From contig CBFHZM010000013.1 of NCBI GenBank assembly GCA_965660195.1, forward strand, positions 1 to 32,205: a stretch of DNA of 32,205 bases, written 5' to 3'. A model generated the notes under the pieces. The model did no database searches. It was given only the letters and a program-made list of their open reading frames with translations, and was not told the origin of the DNA. The translations under genes were made by a program, and so were the position numbers. The DNA is from JAYODZ01 sp965660195. GTDB lineage: Bacteria > Pseudomonadota > Alphaproteobacteria > RS24. Below, one piece after another: positions 17,878-25,390 of this stretch (position 1 is its first letter; every line of letters begins with the position of its first letter).

Positions 17878-18887
17878 TGCACCATCTCCTGAACAGCCGC
17901 TAGCGAGGCCGGTAGTACTTCGGTTGGCCAAGCGCTTTCCGCCGTGCGACTGGCAACCCGCAGCCGCGCCGAACGGGCCCGTGGATTAATGGCAATTTCA
18001 GACTCATTTGCAGCGATGGAGCGCGCACCGTGAAAACTCGCGGGACGGCTGGGCGCCTCGGGCATATAGCGTGACCCCCGTCCCGTCTGTCCGGCACGCT
18101 CAGCTAGAAATTTTTTGACAATACGGTCTTCCAGCGAATGAAAGCTAACAACCACCAAACGCCCGCCTGGCGCCAAGAGTTGCTCGGCCGCCTCTAACCC
18201 GCGCACCAGCTCGCCGATCTCGTCATTGACAAAAATACGAATGGCTTGGAATGTGCGGGTCGCTGGATGCGCCCCCTTACCACGGTGTGGCCCCAAAACC
18301 GTTGTGACAATATCTACGAGCTCTGCCGTCGTCTCGATCGCCCCTTTTTGCCGCGCCCGCTCGATCGCCTTGGCAATCGCCCGCGCCCGCCTCTCATCGC
18401 CATACACGGCAAGGATGCGCGACAAATCGTTAACAGCGAATTCATTTATGACATCGAATGCGCTTAAGCCATTGCGGCTCATCCGCATATCCAGCGGCCC
18501 ATTATTACGAATGCTGAAGCCGCGATCGCCCTGATCCAACTGCATGGAAGAGACACCTAAATCCAAAACAACCCCATCAAGCGCATCGATATTTGCTGCG
18601 CGCAACAGATCAACAAGGTCGCCAAAAGCGCCCGCAATGAATTGAAAGCGCTCGCCATAATCTTGTTGTAAGCGCTGTACATGTGGCATGACGTCGGGAT
18701 CACGATCGATCGCAATCACCGAGCAATCAGCGGACCGCAAAAACGCCTCGCTATAGCCGCCGGCGCCGAACGTGGCATCGATATAGGTCTCACCCGCTTT
18801 TGGCGCTAGCACCTCCAAAACCTGATCCAACATCACGGACAGATGAGGGCGCTGCGGCGACACGGGTGCTTCGCGCCGCCCCTTCAT
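17874..18887 (-). CDS. rsmH: RsmH (MraW), 16S rRNA m4C1402 methyltransferase
   Basis: RsmH uses S-adenosylmethionine to methylate N4 of C1402 in 16S rRNA. The SAM-binding motif YIDATFGAGGYSEAFL lies at residues 35-50. LDLGVSSMQLD followed by the PLDMRMS segment is a hallmark of the family, and VVVSFHSLEDRIVK occurs in the second half. At 337 residues it has normal length. It lies second in the dcw operon, with its ATG at 18887 touching the mraZ stop. Confidence 0.98.
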   Translation of the reverse strand: MKGRREAPVSPQRPHLSVMLDQVLEVLAPKAGETYIDATFGAGGYSEAFLRSADCSVIAIDRDPDVMPHVQRLQQDYGERFQFIAGAFGDLVDLLRAANIDALDGVVLDLGVSSMQLDQGDRGFSIRNNGPLDMRMSRNGLSAFDVINEFAVNDLSRILAVYGDERRARAIAKAIERARQKGAIETTAELVDIVTTVLGPHRGKGAHPATRTFQAIRIFVNDEIGELVRGLEAAEQLLAPGGRLVVVSFHSLEDRIVKKFLAERAGQTGRGSRYMPEAPSRPASFHGARSIAANESEIAINPRARSARLRVASRTAESAWPTEVLPASLAAVQEMVQ

Positions 18888-19366
18888 TACTGCCCCTCCC
18901 TCTGTCCAGCCGACAAGGACCGTAATAAATTACGGTTTTCCAGTGCCTTGCGGCGCGCATCAGCGCGGAAGGCAGTAAAGCGTTCGGGTTCCCAGATTTG
19001 GAACTTTTCACCCAGACCAACAAAACACATATGCGTCGTGATCATGGCGTGTTGCATTAAGGGCTCAGGCAAGCTGACACGCCCATCGGCATCAAAGGCC
19101 AAATGATAACTGTCACCAAATAAGGACGCTGCCAGCGCATCGCGCTCTTCGCTAAAAGGATCTAGCTGATCAACCATCGCGTTCAGATTTTGCATCAAGC
19201 CCCGGCCACCGCCTTCTAGGGCATCCAGTGTGAAGGACGGGTAGACAAAAATACCAGGCTGGCCACTCGCCTCAGGCGATTGTGAAGCAATAACCGCGCG
19301 CAAAGGCGCGGGCACCGAGACCCGCCCCTTGGCATCTATTTTCGCCGTCACCGTTGACATAAACAT
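18887..19366 (-). CDS. mraZ: MraZ, transcriptional regulator of the dcw operon
   Basis: MraZ is a DNA-binding protein built of two tandem AbrB-like swapped-hairpin modules. Both core motifs are visible: DAKGRVSVP (11-19) and DADGRVSLP (92-100). In E. coli, MraZ binds TGGGN repeats and represses its own operon. Matching repeats lie upstream here at 19413-19457. At 159 residues it is near family length. The ATG at 19366 has GGGAG at a suitable distance; a second in-frame ATG two codons later is less well placed. It is the first gene of the dcw transcript. Confidence 0.98.
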   Translation of the reverse strand: MFMSTVTAKIDAKGRVSVPAPLRAVIASQSPEASGQPGIFVYPSFTLDALEGGGRGLMQNLNAMVDQLDPFSEERDALAASLFGDSYHLAFDADGRVSLPEPLMQHAMITTHMCFVGLGEKFQIWEPERFTAFRADARRKALENRNLLRSLSAGQREGQ

Positions 19367-19412
19367 CGTCTTGAGCTCCCACAGCCTTGCCCCACACTGG
19401 CCAAACCATAAT

Positions 19413-19457
19413 ATGAGTACTTATGGGATAGCATGGGCATATATGGGTGTCAATGGG
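19413..19457 (+). promoter_or_regulatory. Five phased MraZ boxes
   Basis: The plus strand shows ATGAG at 19413 and ATGGG at 19423, 19433, 19443 and 19453. All are exactly 10 bp apart, so each lies on the same face of the helix. TGGG units separated so as to give a 10-bp period are the known operator form for MraZ. The boxes overlap both promoter hexamers of mraZ, which predicts autorepression. An extra out-of-phase CTGGG lies at 19474. The boxes read TGGG on the strand opposite to mraZ transcription. Confidence 0.85.
19425..19453 (-). promoter_or_regulatory. Predicted mraZ (dcw) promoter
   Basis: On the minus strand a perfect -35 TTGACA (19448-19453) is followed after 17 bases by TATCCC (19425-19430). 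The -10 is only a 3/6 match, but spacing and position are ideal. Transcription would start near 19418, leaving a leader of about 50 bases. Both hexamers are covered by the MraZ boxes. Confidence 0.6.
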
Positions 19458-19554
19458 AATATGCTATCTAAATCTGGGAAAGGCGCAGAATCCTGCGGCC
19501 TTTGACGCCGCAGTTATATCCCCCGAAAACGAGGCCGATCAGGTTTGTAGATAA

Positions 19555-19906
<352 letters not shown>

Positions 19907-19911
19907 TTTTC

Positions 19912-19940
19912 GTCCTAGGCTGTCGCGACCCGAAGGTCAA
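19912..19940 (-). promoter_or_regulatory. Predicted rnpB promoter
   Basis: On the minus strand TTGACC (19935-19940) and TAGGAC (19912-19917) are separated by 17 bases. The predicted start near 19905 coincides with the 5' end deduced independently from the P1 helix of the RNA. The -35 hexamer contains the TGA stop codon of the upstream amidase gene. The agreement of promoter and RNA end makes this a fairly good call despite the weak -10. Confidence 0.65.
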
Positions 19941-20668
19941 GCGTCACGCAATAAGGCTTGCAAAATAGCTTGCGTTTCGCTGTCGCCAATGCCGTCGACT
20001 TGGCTGGCGCGGAAATGGCGTTGAAACGCGATCACCACAGCCCGGGTTTCAGGCCCATATTGGCCATCGACCCGCAAGCCGTATCCATAGCGGCGCAGAC
20101 TCTGCTGAAAGCGTCGCACTAACGAGCCGCTATCGCCGGTTGCGAGAGTACGAGCGTCTATTGCAGCGACAGCATTTGGCCAAGCCCCGATCCCAACTTC
20201 CGCAAAATGACGCCACGGAAACTTATTGCCCGGATCTTGCTTGCGCACCGGCGCGACATCTGAGTGCCCTACAATATTGCGGGCGGGGATCTTATGACGC
20301 GCCAGAATATCACGCATAAGATCGCCGAGGGACCGCATTTGAACATCGGAAAAATCAACAAATGCGCCTCGATCATCAGCCCCGATATTATCGAGCTCTA
20401 TACCAATAGACCGCGAATTGACATCCTTGTAACGCCCCCATTGCGCTACCCCAGCATGCCAAGCGCGGTTGGCTTCATCGACCAGCTGATGAATCTCACC
20501 CGTCCGCGCAATTAGATAATGCGCTGAAACCTCGGCCGCGGGATCTACAAGCCGCGCGAGAGCGGCTTCAGCACTCTCCATGGCCGTATAATGAACCACC
20601 AGCATATTGATCGGACCAGCACTGCGACGGCCAAAATTTGGCGACGGCACTTTATGAATATCAACCAT
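19937..20668 (-). CDS. AmpD-like N-acetylmuramoyl-L-alanine amidase with peptidoglycan-binding domain
   Basis: The N-terminal 160 residues are an Amidase_2 (AmpD-type) zinc amidase, which cuts the bond between MurNAc and the stem peptide. Visible are the zinc ligands in VVHYTAM (His26), VGHSDVAP (His135) and RKQDPG (Asp145), with Lys143 next to the last. ELDN (Glu91) is a candidate catalytic residue. The C-terminal part (about 175-240) is a peptidoglycan-binding helical domain (PG_binding_1). No signal peptide or lipobox is visible, so a cytoplasmic recycling role as for AmpD is likely. I chose the ATG at 20668 because GAGG lies eight bases upstream; a TTG one codon earlier is possible. It lies upstream of rnpB in the same direction. 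Confidence 0.93.
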   Translation of the reverse strand: MVDIHKVPSPNFGRRSAGPINMLVVHYTAMESAEAALARLVDPAAEVSAHYLIARTGEIHQLVDEANRAWHAGVAQWGRYKDVNSRSIGIELDNIGADDRGAFVDFSDVQMRSLGDLMRDILARHKIPARNIVGHSDVAPVRKQDPGNKFPWRHFAEVGIGAWPNAVAAIDARTLATGDSGSLVRRFQQSLRRYGYGLRVDGQYGPETRAVVIAFQRHFRASQVDGIGDSETQAILQALLRDA

Positions 20669-20725
20669 CAAATCACCTCAGTTCTTATTTTTATTACTCT
20701 TAGTATCTGTCGCAAGGCTCAGCGC

Positions 20726-21601
20726 TTATAAATTTGCATTCACGGCCGGCATTTCTTTACGACGCAAGGCAATCACCAAAACGCCAAACAAGGTCAGCAC
20801 TGAACCGAGCCAAAACCGAATACCTGGCTCATCGCCCCACAATAAGACACCGAAGCTAATGCCGAAGACCGGTGCCAGTAGCGTCAAAGGCGAAACCAGC
20901 GAGACATCATAGCGTTGCACCAAGTAATACATGCCAGCATGTCCGACCAGACTGGCGCCAAGCGCCGTATAAAAAATGCCACCAATCGCCATCCAGCTCG
21001 CATTCATCAAACTGGTCATCTGGTTTTGCTCAAACATCACAGAGAAAATAAACAGAAGCGGCCAACTAAAGGTAGCAACCCAAGCTTGCATCTGAAACAC
21101 GCCTGTATGGGTAATGCGCTTCATAATCACCATACCAATGGAACCCGCAAGCGCTGCTCCGACAACCATTAAGAGCCCCAAGCGCTCGTCAATGATCGCG
21201 GGATCAAAGCTGATCACGACCACCCCCAAAAACGAAATAGCGATGCCAAACCATCGGCGCCAGCCGACATATTCCCCAAGAAAAAAGATCGACAAAATTG
21301 TGCTGAAGGGCACCGCCAATTGCGTCGCCACCGCCACCGCAGAAACATTGGATGCCAGCGACATGCCGCCATAAAATAGCGAGAAATGGACCGATCCCAT
21401 CAATAGAGAAATCAGAAAAATGTGGCGCATATAGCCGCGCACCGGCTTTAAAAATGGCGCCAAAACAAGCGAAAGACACAAGAACCTTAGGCCCGTGAAA
21501 AAAATTGGCGGCAACTCAACAACACTTGCTTTGCCAGCGACGAAGGTAAATCCCCAGACGAGGCAAATGAAAACAACGAAGATAAGATGCTGCAAAGCCA
21601 T
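20726..21601 (-). CDS. EamA/DMT-superfamily permease
   Basis: This is an inner-membrane protein of 291 residues with about ten hydrophobic helices arranged as two EamA repeats (roughly 1-140 and 145-285). It starts directly with a membrane segment containing the typical WGFTF motif. The second repeat shows the family pattern PVFGISFGVLLWGDEP near the end of a helix pair. DMT exporters move amino acids, nucleobases or other metabolites; the substrate cannot be predicted. The gene is divergent from the phosphatase gene and 57 bases upstream of the amidase gene. Confidence 0.92.
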   Translation of the reverse strand: MALQHLIFVVFICLVWGFTFVAGKASVVELPPIFFTGLRFLCLSLVLAPFLKPVRGYMRHIFLISLLMGSVHFSLFYGGMSLASNVSAVAVATQLAVPFSTILSIFFLGEYVGWRRWFGIAISFLGVVVISFDPAIIDERLGLLMVVGAALAGSIGMVIMKRITHTGVFQMQAWVATFSWPLLFIFSVMFEQNQMTSLMNASWMAIGGIFYTALGASLVGHAGMYYLVQRYDVSLVSPLTLLAPVFGISFGVLLWGDEPGIRFWLGSVLTLFGVLVIALRRKEMPAVNANL

Positions 21602-21675
21602 AGTGAATTCCGTGTAGCACGCAAGGACAGGCTAAGCTACAACTATGCGAAACTTTGATTCAGATGGAAAGCCTC

Positions 21676-22368
21676 ATGCACCCCAGCGCCCTTTTATTCG
21701 ACCTCGACGGCACACTCGCCGATACCCATGGCGACCTGCATGCGACCATGAATGTCATCCTGGCGCGTTACGGTTGCCCCAATGTCGCGACGGATCGGGT
21801 GCGCCATATGATCGGCGGCGGTGCACGGGCAATCTTGCAACGCGGCTTCGCGGTTCACGACTTTGCGATCAGCGATACCCAACTCGATGAAGCCACGGAG
21901 CAATTCGTCGATTATTATGATCAACATATTGACGATTATACCACCGTGTTTGATGGCGTTCGCGAAATCTTAGAAAATGCCAAAGCGCAGAATATGCGCC
22001 TCGCAGTCATCACCAATAAGCGCGAGAGCTTAGCTGCAAAACTTTTGTTTCGTCTCGATCTGCATCAGTTTTTTGACCTGTTGATTGGCGGCGACACGCT
22101 GGTCGCGCGCAAGCCCGACCCCTTACCGATTACCACAGCGCTGGAGCGCCTCGGCGTCGATCCGGCCCGCGCCATCATGCTCGGCGACAGCGAAGCCGAC
22201 ACAGAAAGCGCGCGCGCCGCGAATGTCGCCTGCATCTGCGTGAGTTTCGGATATCGCCGCGTCTCGCTCGAGGAGCTCGGCGCTGATGCCATTATCGATG
22301 CCTATAGCGAACTCCCCGCTGTCCTTGAAGCCCTGAAAGGGGATTTGCTCCCCTCGCTCCGCTCCTAG
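21676..22368 (+). CDS. gph: HAD-superfamily phosphatase, phosphoglycolate phosphatase type
   Basis: The protein has the four HAD motifs: FDLDGT with nucleophile Asp9 and Asp11, the ITNK motif with its threonine, the RKPDP lysine, and MLGDSEADTE with metal-binding aspartates. An alpha-helical C1 cap lies between motifs I and II. This architecture and the roughly 230-residue length fit Gph, which removes phosphoglycolate, but related HAD enzymes with other substrates look alike. The ATG at 21676 is preceded by GGAAAG; in-frame TTG 21655 and ATG 21664 are less likely. Its stop shares four bases with the convergent ligase gene. Confidence 0.88.
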   Translation: MHPSALLFDLDGTLADTHGDLHATMNVILARYGCPNVATDRVRHMIGGGARAILQRGFAVHDFAISDTQLDEATEQFVDYYDQHIDDYTTVFDGVREILENAKAQNMRLAVITNKRESLAAKLLFRLDLHQFFDLLIGGDTLVARKPDPLPITTALERLGVDPARAIMLGDSEADTESARAANVACICVSFGYRRVSLEELGADAIIDAYSELPAVLEALKGDLLPSLRS

Positions 22369-24068
22369 GAAGCGTCGGCCACTTCAAGCGTGTCGCGTAA
22401 TTCACGCTTCAAGAACTTTCCACTGGCATTGCGCGGCAGTGGCTCAGAGCGCAACCAAATATAACGTGGAATTTTAAATTTCGCGATCAAGCTGGCGCAA
22501 TGGGCGCGCAAGTCATCGGCGGTTAGACTTTCTCCCGGAGCAACCACGACAGCGGCACCCACTTCCTCACCAAGACGGTCATCGAGCACACCGAAAACAG
22601 TGCATTCGGCAACGGCAGGATGTTTGAAAATCGCAGACTCCACCTCGGCGCAATAGACGTTTTCGCCGCCGCGCAGCACCATATCTTTGGCCCGGTCGAC
22701 GATATAGATAAACCCGTCCTCGTCAATGCGCGCAATATCTCCCGTGCGCAACCAACCATTTTGAATGGTCTCGGCCGTCGCTTCAGGACGATTGAGATAG
22801 CCTTTAATGACATTGCCGCCTTTAACGCAGAGCTCGCCAATTTCGCCTTGCGCGACCTCTTTCCCGCTGCTGTCGATACATTTGGCTTCGAGCGTTGGAA
22901 CGGCCGGCCCCGCACTGAAAGGACGGTCGATAAAGTAATCTTGCGACACAGCCGAAATAATGCCACAGGTTTCGGTCATACCATACCCTGTTGCGGCCTT
23001 TCCATTTTTCAGTGCCTCGCCAATTTTTCCGACGAGGTCAGGCTGCAACTGCGCACCACCGCCTCCGAGGGCCGTTAGGCTCGATGTGTCATATTTATGG
23101 AAATCGGGGTGGCCGATAATCTCACGCGACATGACCGGTACGCCGCTCAAGCCCGTGACTTTGTGTTTATCGATAATTTTGAGTGCTTCGCCAGCATCCC
23201 ATTTATACATATGGATCACTTTACCGCCCGTCAGCGTCGCCGGTTGCATCACGCAATTATTCGCCGTCACATGGAACAAGGGTGTCGTTACTAGCGTCAC
23301 CGTTATGGGCCCCGCTCCTGGAGCAGGTAAGCTGTCCTCGGTGCCATTTTTACGCGCTAGGGCGCGTGTTACCACCAAGTTCATGAACGCAATATTCATC
23401 ACATTAAGAACGCAACCGCGCTGCGTAAGCTGCGCCCCTTTCGGACGACCTGTGGTGCCCGATGTATAAAAGATGCAGGCATCGCTATCGGGGTCAATCG
23501 CCACCTCGGGCATGGCACCCCCCACAGCCTTAATATCACTATGCGCTGTCACACCCTCTACAGGTTTTGAGAAACGCACGCCGACAAGCTTGATGTCCGC
23601 ATATTTTTCCCGAAGCGGTTCAAAGACAGCTAACCGTTCCTCGTCAACGACCAGCAGTTTCGGCGCCGAGTCATGGAGGCCATAATCAAGCTCATCGGTT
23701 ACCCACCACGCATTGACTCCCACGACGGTGACGCCGATCGAAACCATAGCCCAATACCATAGGCTCCACTCTGGATAGTTCCGCATGGACAGCGCCACGC
23801 GATCGCCGGATACAATACCTTGAGACTGTACCCAGTTAGCAATCGACGCCGCTTCTGCATGCGCATCTGCATAAGTCCAAACTTCTTCTTCATAAACCAG
23901 ATATTCGCGGTCAGCGAACCCCGCTGCCAGCATCCAAATATCGCGGAGACTATTGGGCGCCATTGCATAGGTTTTCAGAGTTTCACCGCGAACTTCGGTT
24001 TCGGTAATCGCGAAGAGACTGTCAGGGCCCGTCATTTCCGCCCAAACTTGTCTTAATTCTTCATACAT
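22365..24068 (-). CDS. AMP-forming acyl-CoA synthetase-like ligase
   Basis: This is a class I adenylate-forming enzyme, which activates a carboxylic acid with ATP and normally transfers it to CoA. The P-loop YTSGTTGRPKG is at 201-211 and GYGMTETCG follows. The hinge region has GWLRTGDIARIDEDGF and DRAKDMVLRGGENVY, and the catalytic lysine is in NASGKFLKREL (Lys551). At 567 residues it resembles medium- to long-chain fatty acyl-CoA ligases. The acyl substrate is unknown. The ATG at 24068 has GGGAG upstream; an in-frame start 13 codons earlier (24107) lacks support. Nearby genes for an MFE-2-type dehydrogenase and a flavin oxidoreductase fit lipid or carboxylic acid metabolism. I see no convincing promoter. 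Confidence 0.9.
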   Translation of the reverse strand: MYEELRQVWAEMTGPDSLFAITETEVRGETLKTYAMAPNSLRDIWMLAAGFADREYLVYEEEVWTYADAHAEAASIANWVQSQGIVSGDRVALSMRNYPEWSLWYWAMVSIGVTVVGVNAWWVTDELDYGLHDSAPKLLVVDEERLAVFEPLREKYADIKLVGVRFSKPVEGVTAHSDIKAVGGAMPEVAIDPDSDACIFYTSGTTGRPKGAQLTQRGCVLNVMNIAFMNLVVTRALARKNGTEDSLPAPGAGPITVTLVTTPLFHVTANNCVMQPATLTGGKVIHMYKWDAGEALKIIDKHKVTGLSGVPVMSREIIGHPDFHKYDTSSLTALGGGGAQLQPDLVGKIGEALKNGKAATGYGMTETCGIISAVSQDYFIDRPFSAGPAVPTLEAKCIDSSGKEVAQGEIGELCVKGGNVIKGYLNRPEATAETIQNGWLRTGDIARIDEDGFIYIVDRAKDMVLRGGENVYCAEVESAIFKHPAVAECTVFGVLDDRLGEEVGAAVVVAPGESLTADDLRAHCASLIAKFKIPRYIWLRSEPLPRNASGKFLKRELRDTLEVADAS

Positions 24069-24193
24069 GTGCAACGCTCCCGTAACTATGATTATGGTAT
24101 TCTGCAAGTAATGCCGATCAAACGAGATTAGTCAAAGCGTTTTGCGACACAAGCCATCTTCTTTCCCTGCGACGAAATTGCCTTAGCAGGCTT

Positions 24194-24221
24194 TTGACAT
24201 TTTGCGCCGAGGGAATAGACT
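24194..24221 (+). promoter_or_regulatory. Predicted promoter, possibly giving a leaderless mRNA
   Basis: A perfect TTGACA (24194-24199) and TAGACT (24216-24221) are separated by 16 bases. The expected start site, six or seven bases downstream, coincides with the ATG at 24228. If the promoter is real, the mRNA begins at or next to its start codon, and the GAGGGA at 24209-24214 belongs to the spacer and is not a ribosome site. Confidence 0.5.
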
Positions 24222-24227
24222 TTGGTA

Positions 24228-25301
24228 ATGTCTGAGTTTCACATTAACGTTTTAGATCAATCACCGATCGCGTCTGGCATGTCACCAACCGAAGCGATTC
24301 ATGAAACCGCCGCGCTGGCGCAGTTTTGCGAGCAGCAAGGGTATCATCGTTTTTGGGTTGCCGAACATCACAGCACGTCAGCATTTGCAGGTGCCGCCCC
24401 CGAGATTCTAATGGCGCATTTAGCGGCGCGCACGTCGAAGATTAAAATTGGCTCTGGCGGCATCATGATCAGCCATTACAGCCCCATGAAAATCGCTGAG
24501 CAATTTCGTATGCTGGCGACCCTAGCGCCTGGCCGCATCGACTTGGGCATCGGGCGCGCACCGGGTGGTGATGCGCGCACCAGCGCCGCGTTGCAAGCTG
24601 GCCCGCAGGCTTGGCCACCCGACGTGTTTCCACAACAGCTTGAAATGCTGCGGCAATTTCTCGACGACGCCGAAGGTCTCGCGGGTGAGGCGGGCGGCTG
24701 GCCCGATAATCACCCCTATCGAACATTGCACGCTCAACCGACAGGAAGTGCCGCGCCGTTGATTTGGGTCCTCGGATCGGGCGGCGACAGTGCTATCTAT
24801 GCCGCGCAGTTTGGTCTGCCCTATGTTTATGCGCATTTTATTGGCGGCGAAGACGGACAGCACGCCATTGATATCTATCGCCAGCACTTCAAACCCTCGC
24901 GAAACTGCCCTCGCCCGCTTGTTGGCTTTGCCCTCTCAGCGTTGGCGGCGGACACCGAGGAAGCGGCGTCTGATTATGCCGCCTCGCGCAATCTCTGGGC
25001 GGTTCGTTTTCTGCAAGGACAAAGCGGCATTTTCCCAACGCTCGAAGAGGCCGCCGCGCATTCTTATAGCGAGCGAGAGAAGCTCATACTCGATCAGGTT
25101 CGCGCGCGCAGCCTATCGGGGACGCCAAGCCAAGTTGCCGCGCATCTGATCGAACGGCAGAAGTTACATGATGTTGACGAGTTTTTCTTGGTCACCATCA
25201 CACCAGACGCTGAAGCCCGTCGCACATCCTATGCGCTAATTGCTCAAGAGCTGCATAGGCGTGAGTTGCTCACCAACCCCAGCTTGCGACACATCGCCTA
25301 A
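24228..25301 (+). CDS. LLM-class flavin-dependent oxidoreductase (luciferase-like monooxygenase)
   Basis: The 357-residue protein has the luciferase-like TIM-barrel fold: an N-terminal VLDQSPI strand, GYHRFWVAEHHS (about 38-49), KIKIGSGGIMISHYSP, and RIDLGIGRAPGGD with the family's GxGR pattern. These match the single-component MsnO8/YhbW subgroup of LLM enzymes, which bind reduced FMN. The substrate is unknown. The ATG at 24228 gives MSEFHINVLD; a TTG at 24222 with GAGGGA seven bases upstream is an alternative that adds two residues. A promoter seems to place the mRNA start at the ATG, favouring the former. Confidence 0.9.
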   Translation: MSEFHINVLDQSPIASGMSPTEAIHETAALAQFCEQQGYHRFWVAEHHSTSAFAGAAPEILMAHLAARTSKIKIGSGGIMISHYSPMKIAEQFRMLATLAPGRIDLGIGRAPGGDARTSAALQAGPQAWPPDVFPQQLEMLRQFLDDAEGLAGEAGGWPDNHPYRTLHAQPTGSAAPLIWVLGSGGDSAIYAAQFGLPYVYAHFIGGEDGQHAIDIYRQHFKPSRNCPRPLVGFALSALAADTEEAASDYAASRNLWAVRFLQGQSGIFPTLEEAAAHSYSEREKLILDQVRARSLSGTPSQVAAHLIERQKLHDVDEFFLVTITPDAEARRTSYALIAQELHRRELLTNPSLRHIA

Positions 25302-25338
25302 ACGCCAAATTACCAACAGTAAATCGTCTCACTTCGAC

Positions 25339-25366
25339 TTGACCAAGCCCGATGCCTATGTAGAAA
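25339..25366 (+). promoter_or_regulatory. Predicted promoter of the dehydrogenase gene
   Basis: TTGACC (25339-25344) and TAGAAA (25361-25366) are separated by 16 bases in the 89-base gap after the LLM gene. The start site would be near 25373, inside the perfect palindrome CTGCG-N4-CGCAG (25368-25381), leaving a leader of about 18 bases. The elements resemble the other promoters predicted in this window. Confidence 0.45.
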
Positions 25367-25390
25367 TCTGCGCTAACGCAGGAGGACAAA

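Noticed and set aside
17878..17931. Longer N-terminus for FtsL
   Set aside because: The added residues lie inside rsmH, break the short cytoplasmic tail typical of FtsL, and the downstream ATG has both ATGA overlap and a good ribosome site.
19493..19513. 7-bp GC-rich hairpin after rnpB as an intrinsic terminator
   Set aside because: No run of uracils follows it on the minus strand, so it is not supported as a terminator.
21614..21640. GTAGC...GCTAC repeat between the divergent permease and phosphatase genes
   Set aside because: Only five bases per arm, widely spaced; expected by chance.
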